The notes: generated by a model from the sequence alone, not told the origin. DNA of 64,000 nt from Antilocapra americana (GCA_007570785.1 ML662442.1:33155909-33219908); one strand, 5' to 3'. Positions 47,154 through 60,270 are shown, counted from the stretch's first letter. Program-made: numbers and translations.

Positions 47154-48076
47154 CCTACTTTGGGGAAATGAATCAGGAAGAAGCCAACATTTCTTTATAT
47201 GAACCTATATTATATCTCAGAATTAGTTTTGTTACTATGATTATGCAATGTAACCCAAGGCAATAGATGTGACCTTTCTAGAGCAGAGGGCTATGATAAT
47301 GGCCACTGCCTATGTTTTTTGGGATACTGTAACATTTTCTTGATGCAAATTTACTTGATATTTCCTTCAGAAGTCATTTCCTCTCCAACTTAGAGTCAAC
47401 TATTACTGATCCTTCGACCCAGTCTTCTTTATATTACCTATTTTCAAATCAGATTTCTTTTTCGGTTGAAAAATTTTTAGTGTAAAGAGAGAGTATACAT
47501 TTTAGGCTTGAAGGTCATATAGGTTAAATCACAACTACTCAGCCCTGACATGCAAGCTGAAGAGCAGCCTAGCCAAGACAAAAGAAGAATGAACCTGTGT
47601 TTTGATAATTTTGTCTACAGAAATAAGCAGCAGACCACATTTGGCTCATGAATTACTGTTTTCCAATTATTGATGCTCAATCTTGTGCTTACTAAGTAGC
47701 TTCTGGAACTCCAAAGAATCATGGTTTCATTCCACTGAAGTTATTTTAATCCTCATCTCAGTATATGATGTGCATTAACTGACCTAAAATGTGTGTGTTT
47801 AGCTTTTTTAACATGTGTGCCTGCTGCAGCTTCTAAGTTCCTGGAGAATGGAGGAAAAAGGTAATCTAGGACATAAACCATGACCTAAAGCCCATTACTG
47901 TAGCTTTTCTTGTACTAAGGTTATCTTGTTTTCCATATTACACTATGTCTTAAGAAGGATTACTCAGAAAGCAAACTGCATCTCTGGGATTTGCATGCAT
48001 GAGGCTTGTGAAGAAATACCTTCAGGGACATTGGTGAGGGATAATGGAGGCAGGATGGGGTGACTGAGAGGTTGGT
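47154..48076. other. Nothing recognised
   Basis: No supported feature. Confidence 0.4.
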
Positions 48077-48268
48077 GGTGCTTTAGTCACTCAGTTGTAT
48101 GCGACTCTTGTGACCCTCTAGACTGTAGCCTGCCAGGCTCTTCAGTCCATGGGATTCTCCAGGCAAGAATACTGGAGTGGGTTGATATTTCCTTCTCCAG
48201 AGGATCTTCCAGGCCCAGGAATCAAACCTGGGTCTCCTGCAGATTCTTCACCAACTGAGCTATAAGGT
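48077..48268 (-). mobile_element. Bov-tA SINE
   Basis: Minus-strand Bov-tA (tttagtcactcagttgtatg through ccaactgagctataagg). It has small deletions near the tRNA-like end. Confidence 0.9.
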
Positions 48269-50347
48269 AAGTCAATGGAGAGATCGAACAGAAGTCTTAA
48301 CCAACATGAGAGGAGCTCCAGATCTGGGGTAGACCTGCAAAATTATCTTGATTTTATAAGAAAGCTGGGGCTTTGTACCCTCATACTGTCCAGTCATGAG
48401 TGTAGGATGCTCCCATGAAAGAGAAGTGGAAAAAGCAGCTTCCTTTGACAAATGTAATTCCTACAGAGGAATCCTGATAATTCAGCAGTCAAAACCTCTG
48501 GAAGCTGAGGCTGGTAAAATGTGTGTTTATTTTTAAAGAGGGCATCTGGCCAGCACCTCACAACATCCATTACAGCTGCTTGCATCGACTTGCTCCACAA
48601 GGTAAATTTACCTCATCTGGAACACAGATGATCCAGTATTTTGACTGATCTCTTCTCATAGAGAAGCTTACAAATGTGTCGTCAATAAGAATCATTGCTG
48701 GAGCTGGTTTCAAGCTCAAAATAATATTCATCATCTCTTTCCTTTTCCACCCGGTCATCTAGATTACACGCATCCCCAGCTGGAACCTCTACTGGTCCAG
48801 GCACTGTGATGTACTGGTGTAGACTATGATGCAAAATGAGACAGAAGGGCCCTTCTCACGCTACGGTTGCTGCATTTGTCCATTGATTCCCAATACTGGG
48901 CAAAGAACTGAAAGAAATGCTCCAATAGATCATCTGAATCCCAAGTATACTGTATATTTCTCCCTGCCCAAATTATATAATAAAATCCTTATCATATCCT
49001 GATGATCATAGTCAATTACCCTTCATATGATAGCTCTTTCCTTGTCTGATTATCTCTTGTTACAAAAAATACAAAGGAACATAGTATAATAGGCATAGCT
49101 TTAAGTTTAATGGAAGATTCATTGAATCACAAATCAGAAGCATTTCCCCTCTAGAACAAGATCCTATAGATTCAGGGAGACCACAGTTGTGGAGAAGGTG
49201 AGCACAAATTATCCAAGTGAGTACTTGTTAAAAGTAAAAGGTAAAGTTCTAATAAGCAAGATCACTCTAGCTTGCATTTTGTTTTGGAGACCCATTTATT
49301 CTGGCATTAGCCTCTTTGTCCTGGAAAACTAGGGTAGCCGTTAACTCCCATATGAAAGGTACCAACTTCTGAAGGCCACCAGAGATACCAGATGTCAAAG
49401 TTGGAGGCTGTGAAAGCCAATTGTGGGCTTTAGCTGATACTTGTAAATTTCAGCTTTGCTCATTGGTTCTGAATTGTTGTGTTTTCTCTCCTACTTTATA
49501 GCCATTGTCCCTTCCTAAGTACATGTCTTGTGGATTTCAGGCTCTGAAATGAAAAGCAACAGCTTTACAGAGACTCCTTAACTGGTTCCCACAGTGGGTA
49601 AGTTCAAACACCTATGACAAAGAAGTTCTGCTTCTCTGATTGAAACTTTACTGATATACTTGGTGTCCCCACAGTTTAGAAGCCTCCAACTACAAACGCA
49701 TATCTCTTGAAGTATTATTGTGTAGTAATTGAGAGCACTGCTTTTGGAGACATGAACACCAGTACTTGAATCTCTCTGTTCAATCTACTAGGTATGAAAT
49801 CATGAACAAGTTACATAAATTTCATGTTACTGCTCCTCCATCAATAAAATGTAGGAAAACACAAAAATCATTGTGAAGATTAAGTATGATTTTAAATTAA
49901 TTATTAATTTGTGAATTAAAATTAGCATGTAACAAATATTTTTATTATGACTATTAAATTTTGTCAACTTTCTCAAAATTCTCTGGGTATTTAAAGGTTT
50001 TGTCCTCTTGTCAAAAGCAAACAAAGGAGCATTGTTTGGGACTTTTCATGTAACCAAAAAATCAAACAAACATAAATAACAAAAAATAAGGAAAACAACT
50101 TCTACCCTATATCTAGCATGAATGGAACACATTATTCCACAGTTGGCAAAAAATACATTAATACCCTTTTTGGTAAATAGTTACTTCTTTAAATTAGAGG
50201 AAGGGAGGGGTGATGCCATCTGGGGAGGAAAAACATTGTGTCATCCTTTTGAAATCCCTCTGATGCATTTAGATCAGGTTCTTATTTCAAGTCATCTATA
50301 AGAATCCACAGTTTCTGTTGCCCCAGCCTTGAGAAGACAGCTCTACT
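48269..50347. other. Mostly unrecognised DNA; MIR remnant inside
   Basis: About 2.1 kb. Only a MIR remnant (49715-49930) was recognised. The stretch 48370-49600 is less AT-rich and may hold an old LTR or L1, which I cannot name. Confidence 0.4.
49715..49930 (+). repeat. MIR SINE remnant
   Basis: Order: taattgagagcactgctttt, atcatgaacaagttacataa, atcaataaaatgtaggaaaa, tgtgaagattaagtatgatt; typical of a diverged MIR. Confidence 0.65.
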
Positions 50348-50362
50348 TAGAACTCTGTGCAG

Positions 50363-50485
50363 GAGCAGGAAATGGCAGCCCACTCCAGTATTCTTGCCTG
50401 GAGAATCCCACTGACAGAATCCCATGGTCTATAGTCCATGGGGTTGCAAAGAGTCAGACACAGCTGAGTGACTTTCACTCACTTT
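50363..50485 (+). mobile_element. Bov-A-type SINE, single unit
   Basis: A unit starting gagcaggaaatggcagccca and ending gtgactttcactcac, flanked by the duplication tagaactctgtgcag (50348-50362) and tagaactgtgcag (50486-50498), which has lost two bases on one side. Confidence 0.9.
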
Positions 50486-50498
50486 TAGAACTGTGCAG

Positions 50499-51988
50499 TG
50501 TGAGCATTCACTTGTTTTCCTTTCTCATACTCTTTGCACAAAGACTCTGTAAGGGCTCCCATCTGTCTGTCTACTTAAATTGCTTCCCTTCAGCAGAATT
50601 GACAGTTGCTGATTCCCTAATGCCCTCAATAAGTCATGATCAGGTAATTTTTCTTTTACATTTTTCAGAATAGCCAATGAAAGCCTCTCTCCTAGTTGTC
50701 TCTTATGGTCTATTTACTGACCTCCATAGATTATTCTGGCTTGTCTTATTGACCTGTTGCTGAGGCACAGCTGACTCCTCACTTGTGGTTCCTTCTGCCT
50801 GAGGAAGGTAAAAATTCCCCTGAACATGACTGGGTTCTTTATCCTGGTACTGAAGTAATAATGTCTATAAGATAAGAAAGGAAGCTTCATGCCATAACAA
50901 ATTCAGAAATACTGGACATGCAGTAGTTTTTCTGGATTTGCCAGAATTTTCAGGGCTTTCTGAGTTTCTCAGACTATTACAGTTTCTTTTAGGAGCACTG
51001 AGAAGGGTATAGTCAACGAAGGTATTAAGGGCCCAGAAGATAATGAAAGCCTTAAGCACTTCATACCATGAAACTATTCAGGACATCACCATGTCCTATA
51101 AACCTATCCTTCCAGCCCTAGGATCTTTATACAGGTAATTTTGGAGTTTTCATGAAAAATAAGTCAATATTGTGGTTTCCCAATTTTAGCTCTAAAAATC
51201 CCACATCCTGGGAAATCCTACAGTCCTAGGCATGCTACAGCAGTTGGTCATCCCATATGGAGTCACTAGAAATATGAACTCTGGAGACAAGAAGACAAGG
51301 GAGCAATTCCTAGTTCTAGTTATATCATCTCGGACACATAATTCAACTCCAATCAGATTTTAATTACCCTCAACTGTACTTAAGAGGAGAAATACCTTTT
51401 TAAACAGGTTTGTTCGAAATAGGAAATGAAATATTGAATTTTTTTCACATATTTTCACAGACATTATGAGTTATTAATATTAGCTATTGTGAGTGTTGGT
51501 GATGATACTTGATATTGAGTACCTCTTAGGTTCATTCCTACAGCTTTTAAAGGTGTTGACAGAAAAGGAACATTATAAGTTTACTCTTGAGAGTAGTAGA
51601 TATGTGGTCCCAGAATCAAGAGCTTCTGGATTTCTAAGCAATTTCTCCATTGAGATATTAAAACACTGTAACATTTTACACAGGTGAATTCTGTAACATG
51701 CTTCATGAGACATGATACCTAAAATAAGAATTAGCAATGCCGTGGTTAAGTGTATGATTCTAGAATTAAAAGATCTGATCCTGACTCTGGTTTCATCTTA
51801 AAGACTGCGCAGTCTAATCTATTTGATTCTGAAATTCTACATCAGCAAAGTGGGGATGATAATACTGATATTACAGGAAATGAGAGGATTCTTACTTGAG
51901 ATAGTGCTTGAAACTTGTTTAGCACATTACCTGGCCATTTGAAAGTGCTCATTAACATAATAAAATAGCTCACATTTAAGGGCTAAGT
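50499..51988. other. Mostly unrecognised DNA; MIR remnant inside
   Basis: A MIR remnant lies at 51733-51965. The rest is unrecognised. Confidence 0.4.
51733..51965 (+). repeat. MIR SINE remnant
   Basis: Order: ccgtggttaagtgtatgatt, atctgatcctgactctggtt, agcaaagtggggatgataat, then gaaagtgctcattaacataa; matches MIR from near the 5' end to the tail. Confidence 0.7.
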
Positions 51989-52172
51989 AGGGGCTTCCCT
52001 GGTAGCTCAGACAGTAAAGAATCTACCTACAATGCAGGAGACCCAGATTTGATCCCTGCGTCAGGAAGATCCCTTGGGGTAGGGAATGGCTACCCACTCT
52101 GGTATTCTTGTCTGGAGAACTCCATGGACAGAGGAGCCTGGTGGACTACAGTCCATGGGGTCACAAAAAGTA
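51989..52172 (+). mobile_element. Bov-tA SINE
   Basis: Sense Bov-tA: tRNA-like head (ggggcttccctggtagctca; atgcaggagacccagatttg), then the BovB-like tail up to gtccatggggtcacaaaaag. A short taagta on each side may be the target duplication. Confidence 0.93.
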
Positions 52173-52704
52173 CAGAGAGATTAAGTACCATAACACACCC
52201 CAGTTACAAAAGATGTGTGATTAAGATTTAATCAAAGCCACCAGGCATCAGAGTCCAAACTTTCAACCATTAAACTGTTACTAGAATGTCAGTGATAGAG
52301 CATGGAAAGGTGAAAAGATGAGAGAGATATTCTTAAATACTGGCCTTTGAAAAAGGAAGTATGGGGTATAGAGTGGAATAATCAGCAGATTGAATGTTCA
52401 GGGACTTTGAAGAGTGGAACTACTCTCATTATCACACCAGACTTCGTAACCAAAGGACAAGTTTCTACTCACTACCTAGAAGTACATTGGGGAAGTCACT
52501 TCTGAGTATGGACAGAAAGTGATAGTTTCATGTTTATCTCTGAAGGACACAGCTAAGCTGGGCTACAGACACACAGCCAGAGGAGAAGACAGCATCTTAG
52601 CACTTCTTTTATTCAGCACTGTGACATACCAAATTTTCCCTGAAACTGAAAATTCATGTTAGGTTCCCAAAGAATTACTTTTTTCATGTTAAGAATAATC
52701 TTAT
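52173..52704. other. Nothing recognised
   Basis: No supported feature. Confidence 0.4.
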
Positions 52705-52713
52705 TATCACCAT

Positions 52714-52980
52714 TTAGAGAAAGAAATGGCAACCCACTCCAGTATTCTTGCCTAGAGAATCCTGTGGACAGAGGAGCCTGGTGGGCTGCGGTCCACAGGG
52801 AAACACAGAATCAGACATGACTGAAGCAACTTAGCCTGCCTGTATGCATTGGAGAAGGAAATGGCAACCCACTCCAGTATTCTTGCCCAGAGAATCCCAA
52901 GGACAGAAGAGCCTGGTGGACTGCTGTCTATGGGGTCGCACAGTTGGACGCGACTGTAGCGACTTAGCAGCAGCAGCAGC
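52714..52980 (+). mobile_element. BOV-A2 SINE
   Basis: Two-unit BOV-A2 with CAG-rich tail, bounded by the target duplication atcaccatt (52705-52713 and 52981-52989). Confidence 0.95.
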
Positions 52981-52989
52981 ATCACCATT

Positions 52990-53624
52990 AAATCAGTGAC
53001 AGATCAGTCAAAAACAGGACAGTATAAGATCAAAGAAGTTGCTTTCAGCCATAGGAACAACTTCATGCTACTAAAGAACTCCAAGATTTTCCATATCTAT
53101 TATTTGCAACCCCAGTGAATTAAAAGCAGCATGCTGATTTGAGACTCCTACTTTCAGTTAAAAGGACTTGGCTCCCATGTTAATAATGAGAACTAGTCAG
53201 ATAAACTTCACTATTATACATTTATCTTTTCAAACCCACCAGAAAGCCAAGGTCACAAAGAACATGAAAGAATTAAATTCCAAAGTAATAAACTGTTCTA
53301 AGAGAGAAGGCACCTGCCATTGCTTTCATCAAAACTACCTGAACTGCAGTAAGGAGAAACCAGCTAAAATTTAAGAAATGTTAATGGCCACGTGGAGGCT
53401 GTAGTGATGAGCTGAAATCCTAAGGAGCCCCAGTCACCTGGTATGTACACTCACCTACTAACTTTACTTTATGAGTCTTCAGTAAGCATATGAGCAATTG
53501 CAATGAAACAAAATCTGGGAAAGCTGAAAGAGTGCCCCGTTCCCTGAGAAAAGGGCCTTTCCCACAAGACTAGGGCTTCCTGAGGATGGTAATATGGCAG
53601 GATGTGGAGAGAAATTTTATGAAC
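52990..53624. other. Nothing recognised
   Basis: No supported feature. A 68-residue frame at 53168-53374 has no recognisable similarity. Confidence 0.4.
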
Positions 53625-53763
53625 ATGGTTGGATGGCATCACCGACCCAAGGGACTTGAGTTTGAGGAGGCTCTGGGAGTTGGTGATGGACAGGGAAATC
53701 TGACGTGCTACAGTCCATAGGGTCGCAAAGAGTCAGACAGGACTGAGCAACTGAATTGAACTG
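53625..53763 (+). mobile_element. BovB LINE, very short 3' end
   Basis: Only the last ~140 bp of BovB, from tggttggatggcatcaccga to the tail gagcaactgaattgaactg. Heavily 5'-truncated. Confidence 0.9.
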
Positions 53764-54075
53764 ATTATCATCCTCACTTGTGCACTCCAGGCTTTTAGGG
53801 AATGCACTCTAGAGACTGTCAGAAAGCTGGGGAAATGTCAGTAGAATGGAAAAACATCTCTTGTTGTTTAGAAAGCCAGAGATAAGATTAGAAAACAAGA
53901 ACTCCTCAGTGATTAAAATTTGACTGCCAGAATTTAAAGCAGAGGGAGAGAGGAGAAATCCTACCATTCAGAAGGCTGTCACCTAAGTTGTAAAGCATAA
54001 AAGGATTGCTAAAAACTTGGCATGCTCAGATCTCAATCCCTGATAAAGAAAAAGTCTGTCTCTAAAAATGTAAAA
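53764..54075. other. Nothing recognised
   Basis: No supported feature. Confidence 0.35.
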
Positions 54076-54220
54076 CTGGGTCTTCCCTGGCATCCAGTGG
54101 TTAAGACTTCACACTTCCAATGCAAGGGGCACAAGTTCAATCCCTGGTTGGACAACTGAGATCCCATGTGCCATGGGGTGTGGCCAAAAAGTAAAATAAT
54201 AAAATAAATAAAAATTTTAA
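54076..54220 (+). mobile_element. CHR-type tRNA SINE, short copy
   Basis: Cetartiodactyl CHR-type SINE: head gtcttccctggcatccagtg, tRNA-like box acaagttcaatccctggttg, then a jump to tgtggccaaaaagtaaaata and an A-rich tail. The middle of the element is deleted. Confidence 0.8.
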
Positions 54221-54544
54221 ACAAGGTATAAACTAAAACCAAATAGAGCTATATTAGTTTAGCTCCCTACGCTAATAGCCTGACCAAAAAAGGAGCATAG
54301 CTTTTACTAGGTGTAATGTTTATTTCAGTCTCTATTTTACATACAATGTCCAGAATATAATGAAAAAGTACATGACTTATAAATTACTATAAAAATGTGA
54401 TTTACAATAAAAAGAAGAAACATTCAGCCTAAAGGGACACTGACATAGCCCCAGGTATAACAATTATCAGATAGAGATTTTATTTAGTGTTTGGTATTTT
54501 TGTTCCTCCTCTGAATTATTTATGGATTATCAAATAAATTAAGT
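54221..54544. other. Nothing recognised
   Basis: AT-rich, no supported feature. Confidence 0.35.
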
Positions 54545-55200
54545 GAAAACAGAATAAAACTCAGAAAATTATCAAATATCTAGAAACAAATCTAATCAAA
54601 GACATGAAAGATCTCTTTTAAAAAGTCTAAATATTGAAAATAATAACAAAAGTATAAATAGATATTACATGCTAACAGATTGTAAGACTCAATAATGTTA
54701 ATATTTTTTTCAAAATTGATCTTCAGATTCAATGCAGATCAACAGAATTCCAGAGACTAGTTGAAATAGGCAAATTCATTCTAAAATTTGTATGGAAATT
54801 CAAAGTATCTAGAATTGTAAAAACAATTTTGATAAATTGAAACTTGGAGGACTTTCTATAACTGATTACAAGGCTTACTGTAAAGCTATTATATTTAAGA
54901 CTGTGTGGTAATAGCATATGGAAGAATAAATATCAGTGGAATACAACAGAGTTTAGATTAATTGCACATCTATATAGGCAATTTATTTTTGACTGATTTA
55001 CCAAATCATTTTAATGGAGAAAGAAAAGCTTTTTTAAAGAAATGGTGCTGAAACAACTGAATGTACTCCTGAAGGGAAACAAAAAATGAAGATCAATTTC
55101 TACTTTCTTTCATACCCATACACTCATTAGAGATAAATCACAGACCTAAATGTAGAAGCCAGATTCCTAAATAAGAAAACACAGGAGAATGCTTCATGAC
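54545..55200 (+). mobile_element. Ancient L1 ORF2 remnant
   Basis: Diverged sense L1 ORF2: tcaaatatctagaaacaaat, atttgtatggaaattcaaag, ggcttactgtaaagctatta, and aacaaaaaatgaagatcaat appear in L1 order. No open frame survives. Confidence 0.7.
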
Positions 55201-55209
55201 TAAGAGTAG

Positions 55210-55665
55210 GGTATATTAGGGCTTTTTAGAGAAACGGAACAAACTATATGTATATAGATGTACATACATGTCAAAAGATTTTTTATAAGGAACTGGCTCA
55301 CAAAGTTATGGAGGCTAGCAATCCCCAAGATCCCTAGATCTGCAGAGTGGGTTGGCAAGCTATAGATCCAGAAGAGTCAGTTCTAGTCCTGAGGCCAGCA
55401 GGCTTAAGATTCAGGGAAGAGTCCATGATGCATTTTGAATCTAAAATCAGGGAGAAAGCCAATGTTCCAATTTGAAGGCAAAGAGGCAGAAAGAATTCTC
55501 TTACTGCGGAGAAAGTCAGACTTTTAGTTCTATTCAGGTTTTCTGATTGGGTGAGGCCAACCCACATTAGGGAGGGCAATTTCTATAATCAGTATATTGA
55601 TTTAAATGTTAATCTCATCCAAAATACCCTCACAGAAATGCTGGGAATAATGCTAGGGGAAAAAA
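55210..55665 (+). repeat. Ancient interspersed repeat, family uncertain
   Basis: Order: gggctttttagagaaacgga, ataaggaactggctcacaaa, gattgggtgaggccaaccca, gatttaaatgttaatctcat. I know this pattern from a widespread old mammalian repeat that often follows L1, but I will not assign a family without a search. Confidence 0.5.
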
Positions 55666-55770
55666 AAATCATGTCTTATAATCTCTAAATTACTTTTACA
55701 AATCTAAAAGCAAATAATATCTTGCTCTAAGTATACCATAGAAGTATTTAAAAGCATCACATTATATTCC

Positions 55771-56070
55771 CTGGTAGTTCAGCTGGTAAAGAATACACCT
55801 GCAATGCAGGAGACCCTGGTTGGATGATTCCAGGGTTGGGGAAATCACCTGGAGAAGGGACAGGCTATCGATTCCTGTATTCTTGGGCTTCCTTGGTGGC
55901 TCAGTTGGTAAAGAATCTGCATACAATTCAGGAGACATGGGTTCAATCCCTGGGTTGGGGAGATCCCCTGGAGAAGGGAATAGCTACCCACTCCAGTATT
56001 CTGGCCTGGAAAATTCCATGGATTGTATAGTCCATGGGGAGAGTCAGGTACAACTGACTGACTTTCACTT
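55771..56070 (+). mobile_element. Bov-tA SINE, partial unit plus full unit
   Basis: Sense Bov-tA dimer: a partial first unit (55771 to about 55885, ccctggtagttcagctggta to cctgtattctt) joined directly to a full second unit (gggcttccttggtggctcag to gactgactttcacttcc). Same arrangement as the minus-strand copy at 7461-7743. Confidence 0.88.
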
Positions 56071-56584
56071 CCATGCTTTTAGTATCTCTTGGCGAGCACA
56101 ATCATTGACAATAAACAAGTATCTTCAGAAGAGCAACAGATAAATTCCTTCTCTTTGAACTGAATTAATTAAAATGTGGTGCTGAAAATAAGTATAAAAG
56201 CTTTTTTTTTAGTTATCTATTTGATTGTGATAATAACTTGAGATCTCTATGAGCCAAAAATAAATGATTTTTAACAGAAGTTTAGGTAACATGTTGCTAA
56301 GTGCCCCTTAGAGTAGGTTGGGAGAAGAAAGCCATAGAGGTAAAAGCTGGGAGAGTACATTGTCTTTTGAACTGAAAATTCTGCAATGGTCTGTTACATC
56401 ACAATCTGTTCCAAGCCTGCAAGAGCTTATGAACTTTCAACATAATGAACAATAAAACAGCCTTCATCTTTAGAAAAAGATTGTTTAACAGAACTTGGAG
56501 TTATGAGGATTTTTAAAAGACCCTATCTTTACATGAAAAATCTTTTGAGAATATATAACTCTCTTTTTTGTTCTTATATTTGAT
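56071..56584. other. Nothing recognised
   Basis: No supported feature. Confidence 0.4.
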
Positions 56585-57430
56585 TGGCTATATATTTTTT
56601 AAATTTATTGGCATATAGTTGATTTATAATGCTATGTACAGCACTTTACTGTACAGCAAAATGAATCAGTTGTACATATACACATATCCACTCTTTTTTA
56701 GATTATTTTCCCATACAGATCATTGCAGAGTATTGAGTAGAGTTGTCTGTGCTACATAGTAGATCTTATTCATTATTTTATATATAGTAGTGTCTGTATG
56801 TCAAATTCCAATCTTCCAATTTAGCCCTCCCCCCTTGGCCCCACCTGGTAACCATAAGATTGTTCTCTACATTTCTGACTCTATTTCTGCTTTGTAAATA
56901 AGTTCATTTGTAATATTTTTTAGATTCTACATATAAGTGATATCATGTGATACTTTGCTTTATCTGACTTACTTCACTGAGAATGACTTCTAAGTCCATC
57001 CGTGTTACTGCAAATGGCATTATGTCATTCTTCTTTCATTATTTAACCAATCTATTCAGTTTTAATGGAATACATACATACATTCCATTGTATATATATG
57101 TCACATCTTCTTTATCCATTCTTCTGTTGATGGACATTTAGGTTACTTACATGACCTGGCTATTGTAAATAGTGCTGCAGTGAACACTGGGGTACATATA
57201 TCTTTTCAAATTATGGTATTCTCTGGCTATATGCCCAGGATTTGGATTGCTGAATCATATGGTAGCTCTGTAAGGAACCTTCATACTGCTCTTCATAGTA
57301 ACTGTACCAATTTACATTTCTGCCAACAGTGTAGAAAGGTTCTCTTTTCTCAACACCCTATGCAGCATTTATTACTTGTAGACTTTCTGATGATGGCCAT
57401 TCTGACTGGTATATGTCGATGTCTTTAAAC
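56585..57430 (-). mobile_element. Old L1 3' end (minus strand)
   Basis: Antisense L1 3' UTR and C-terminal ORF2: ttattggcatatagttgatt, cccttggccccacctggtaa, cttcactgagaatgacttct, ttctgttgatggacatttag. The plus-strand 82-residue frame at 57180-57428 is an antisense shadow. Confidence 0.88.
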
Positions 57431-58914
57431 CTGCTTTATTAAATATTACAACTTAGTTGATAAGAAAATAAACAGCAAATGACACACTCCAATTTCATAA
57501 AATCATGATTTAAGATATGTAAAATAACAGTGTTCTAAATTTGTAGTATGTGAAAATTTTATTTCCTGTTTTCAGGACACATAAAATTTGGGAAGTTACT
57601 GTCATTAATGTGCACTAAAAGTGAAGCTGCATGATCTTTTCCTGTTTTTAGTTTCATGGTTTATAATATTAAAAGCCTAAAATCAAAACCTCTGTGACTA
57701 TTAATTATGAACTCTTTATTGAGCATATATTGAATTTTCTCAGTGTGCTTTATGAATTTTAAAATTCTAACTATATTTAATGGATCATCGGGTCCTGAAT
57801 GAAAAAAATTCAAGGGCTGTGACAGGGCACATAAACAAAATTACTATATCCTTTTAGTTTGATTATTTTTTAAATCTGAAATCATTATTGTTATTAGTTC
57901 AACTCTAAAAGACAGAATAGATAGTTTTTAAGAGCCTTTCTAACTCAAAAATGTAATTCAATAGTTCAATAATGTTAGATTGTTCTATTTTATAGGAAAC
58001 CAGGAATAGAAATCTCACAATATAGTCCTTCATCTTACTGATCTTTTTCCTACACAACAAAATAAAAGAAAGAGGCAATTATCTAGAGACAAGTCCCCAA
58101 CCTAGGAATTGGTTGTGTTCCAAAAGGTCATTCAGTGGTCAGCTGAATGCATTAGACTCAGGGAAGTCCAGCAGCAGAATATCAGGACTAGTCAGTGACT
58201 CTTAATTAAATGGGGGGAACTTCAGTTCTCAAAAGTCAAGTTCCCAAGAGAAAGTTGAATAATGTTAATAATGTTGTCAGGCAAGATACAGTTTAAAAGC
58301 AAACAAACAAAAACAGCCCCATAAAAAACAAAGAAACAAACAAAAAAAAAACAGGTATAGTTTAAAAAAAAAAGAGCAATATGAACCACTGCTTTCCCCA
58401 TGTGTTTGCCGGAATCACAAAGGTCTGGCTCAGTCTCTTCCAGCAATGTGGCCACCTGTGAGCATGGCAAGAATGCAGGAGCAGCCTTGTCCTCAGTAAC
58501 AGTGGTAGCCAGGATGTAACTAACCCTTGGAACATCCTGAAACAAAATATCCACCAACATGATTTTACCTCTCTCTCTCTTATAACTGGCTAAATCAGAT
58601 TTGGGGCTTCTGTCCTGAATTGTCTTTAGCACTCAGTTTCCCAGCCCAGGTTATGTTTTATGCTTTAATACATCCTAAAAGGTCTTGCATCATACTAGGC
58701 ACATGAAGCAACACTGTAAATACTTGTGGGTCTATTTATTAACTAAACAATCTGGCTAATTACATGTAACAATGATGATGATGATTGATAATTCTAGACT
58801 AAATAAACCAAGTAGATCATCATATATGTGCAGTGAAAGGACTTTGGAAGAATTTAAAAAATTCATATATTTCATAATATTTTAGTTTTGATAGAACTAC
58901 ATATAAAAAAAGAT
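57431..58914. other. Unrecognised DNA with A-rich tract
   Basis: Holds an A-rich tract at about 58300-58375 and an unrecognised 136-residue minus-strand frame (58222-58632) whose 3' half runs through that tract. No repeat was named. Confidence 0.4.
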
Positions 58915-59560
58915 TATGTTACATCAAACACACTAGAAAAGAAGCACGCTTCCCAAATTCGAAGTGATATTGTCACCAGCAAAATCCATGAACAAGTCCC
59001 AGAAGATAAAAATAGAATCTGAGCTATAGAATACAGTCTAACCATTTTTTTGTTTTCTTGCCTTTGTGCTTTGTCTAGTTTTACTTGTTCTTTGGGCACC
59101 ACATGTGGCGGCTTCGGGCACCTGGCACTTCAGACCCAAGTTCCTAGTGTGGAAGAGCTGACACCTCAGCTGGCAAGCTGTGTCCAGGAGCACTTCATAC
59201 ACCATTGCCATTCAAGACGCAGCACTGGGCCATGTGCAGAGACACTGCACCCAGCCCTGTGATCTGGAGCCATAGGCAACAAAGCTGAGCCTGCCCAGTG
59301 AGAACTCCGCCCCCTCCAGTTAGTGACAAAATCCCTACAAAGCAGCCCTGCCCAGGGCCTGTTGGGGAGAGTGTGTGCTCTAAGCCACAAGCTCAGACCT
59401 CTCCATTCATGGATCAAAGAATAAAACCTTCCTTTGCTTCTGAACCAACCTGAACTTAGTCTCCTATTGGGCCAAACAACACTATGTGGGAGAAACCTTG
59501 TTGGAACCCTCCTACAACTAGAAGACCGCTTCAGGGTATCCCTGACTGGTTTTTGCTGCA
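58915..59560 (+). repeat. Probable 5' LTR of a gammaretrovirus-like provirus
   Basis: A GC-richer block with an AATAAA signal at 59420-59425 and the text typical of an R/U5 region after it. Part of it (58974-59096) is repeated at 63420-63540, about 4.4 kb downstream in the same orientation, with retroviral pol remnants between; that pairing is the main reason for calling it an LTR. The exact borders and the primer binding site could not be seen. Confidence 0.65.
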
Positions 59561-59611
59561 TCTAGATCCCTAACTATGGTCTTGTTTTTTAGTTGAGACC
59601 ATTTATGACCG

Positions 59612-59822
59612 AGTTTTTTCATCACTTAGTTGTGCCCAACTCTTTGAAACCCCATGGACTGTAGCCCATCAGGCTCCCTTGCCCATGGAATTCTCCACAA
59701 GAATACTGAAGTGGATAGCCATGCCCTTCTCCAGGAAGTCTTCCTGACCCAGGGATCAAACTCACTGCAGTGTCTTCTGCACTGCAGGCAGACTGTTTAC
59801 TGCCCAAGCCACCAGAAAGCCC
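59612..59822 (-). mobile_element. Bov-tA SINE in the provirus
   Basis: Minus-strand Bov-tA (cacttagttgtgcccaactc to ccaagccaccagaaagcccc), inserted just inside the 5' LTR-like block. Confidence 0.9.
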
Positions 59823-59982
59823 CCAGGCCTCTATATAAAAAGTTAATAGAATGATGATCTTCTAAATGGAATTCAGAATATAAAGGGGTATTTCGAATTG
59901 GAAAAGCAATAGCTTCAGGCCCCTGCCCTAGCCCTCCCAGATTTAGATAAACACTTTGATCTTTACATTTAATAGAAAAAAG

Positions 59983-60270
59983 GGGGCTTCCCTGGTAGCT
60001 CAGTGGTAAATAATCTGCCTGCCAATGCAGGAGACACAGGTTCAATCCCTGATCAGGAAAGATGCCACATGCCTTGGGGCAACTAAGCCCTTGAGCCACA
60101 ACTACTTAGCCCAAGTGCAAGAGCCCCTAGAGCCTGTCCCCTACAACAAGAAAAGCCACCACGTTGCAAAAGTGGCCCCTGCTCTCTGCAACTAGAGAAA
60201 AGTCCATGTAGCAATGAAGATACAGTGCAGAAATAAGTAAATAAATAAACATTAAAAAAGAAAAAAAGGA
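59983..60270 (+). mobile_element. CHR-type tRNA SINE, full length
   Basis: Sense CHR SINE: ggggcttccctggtagctca, tRNA-like box aggttcaatccctgatcagg, middle ttgagccacaactacttagc, end gcaactagagaaaagtccat, and an aaataa-rich tail. Short agaaaaaagg-like repeats at both ends may be the target duplication. Confidence 0.9.
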
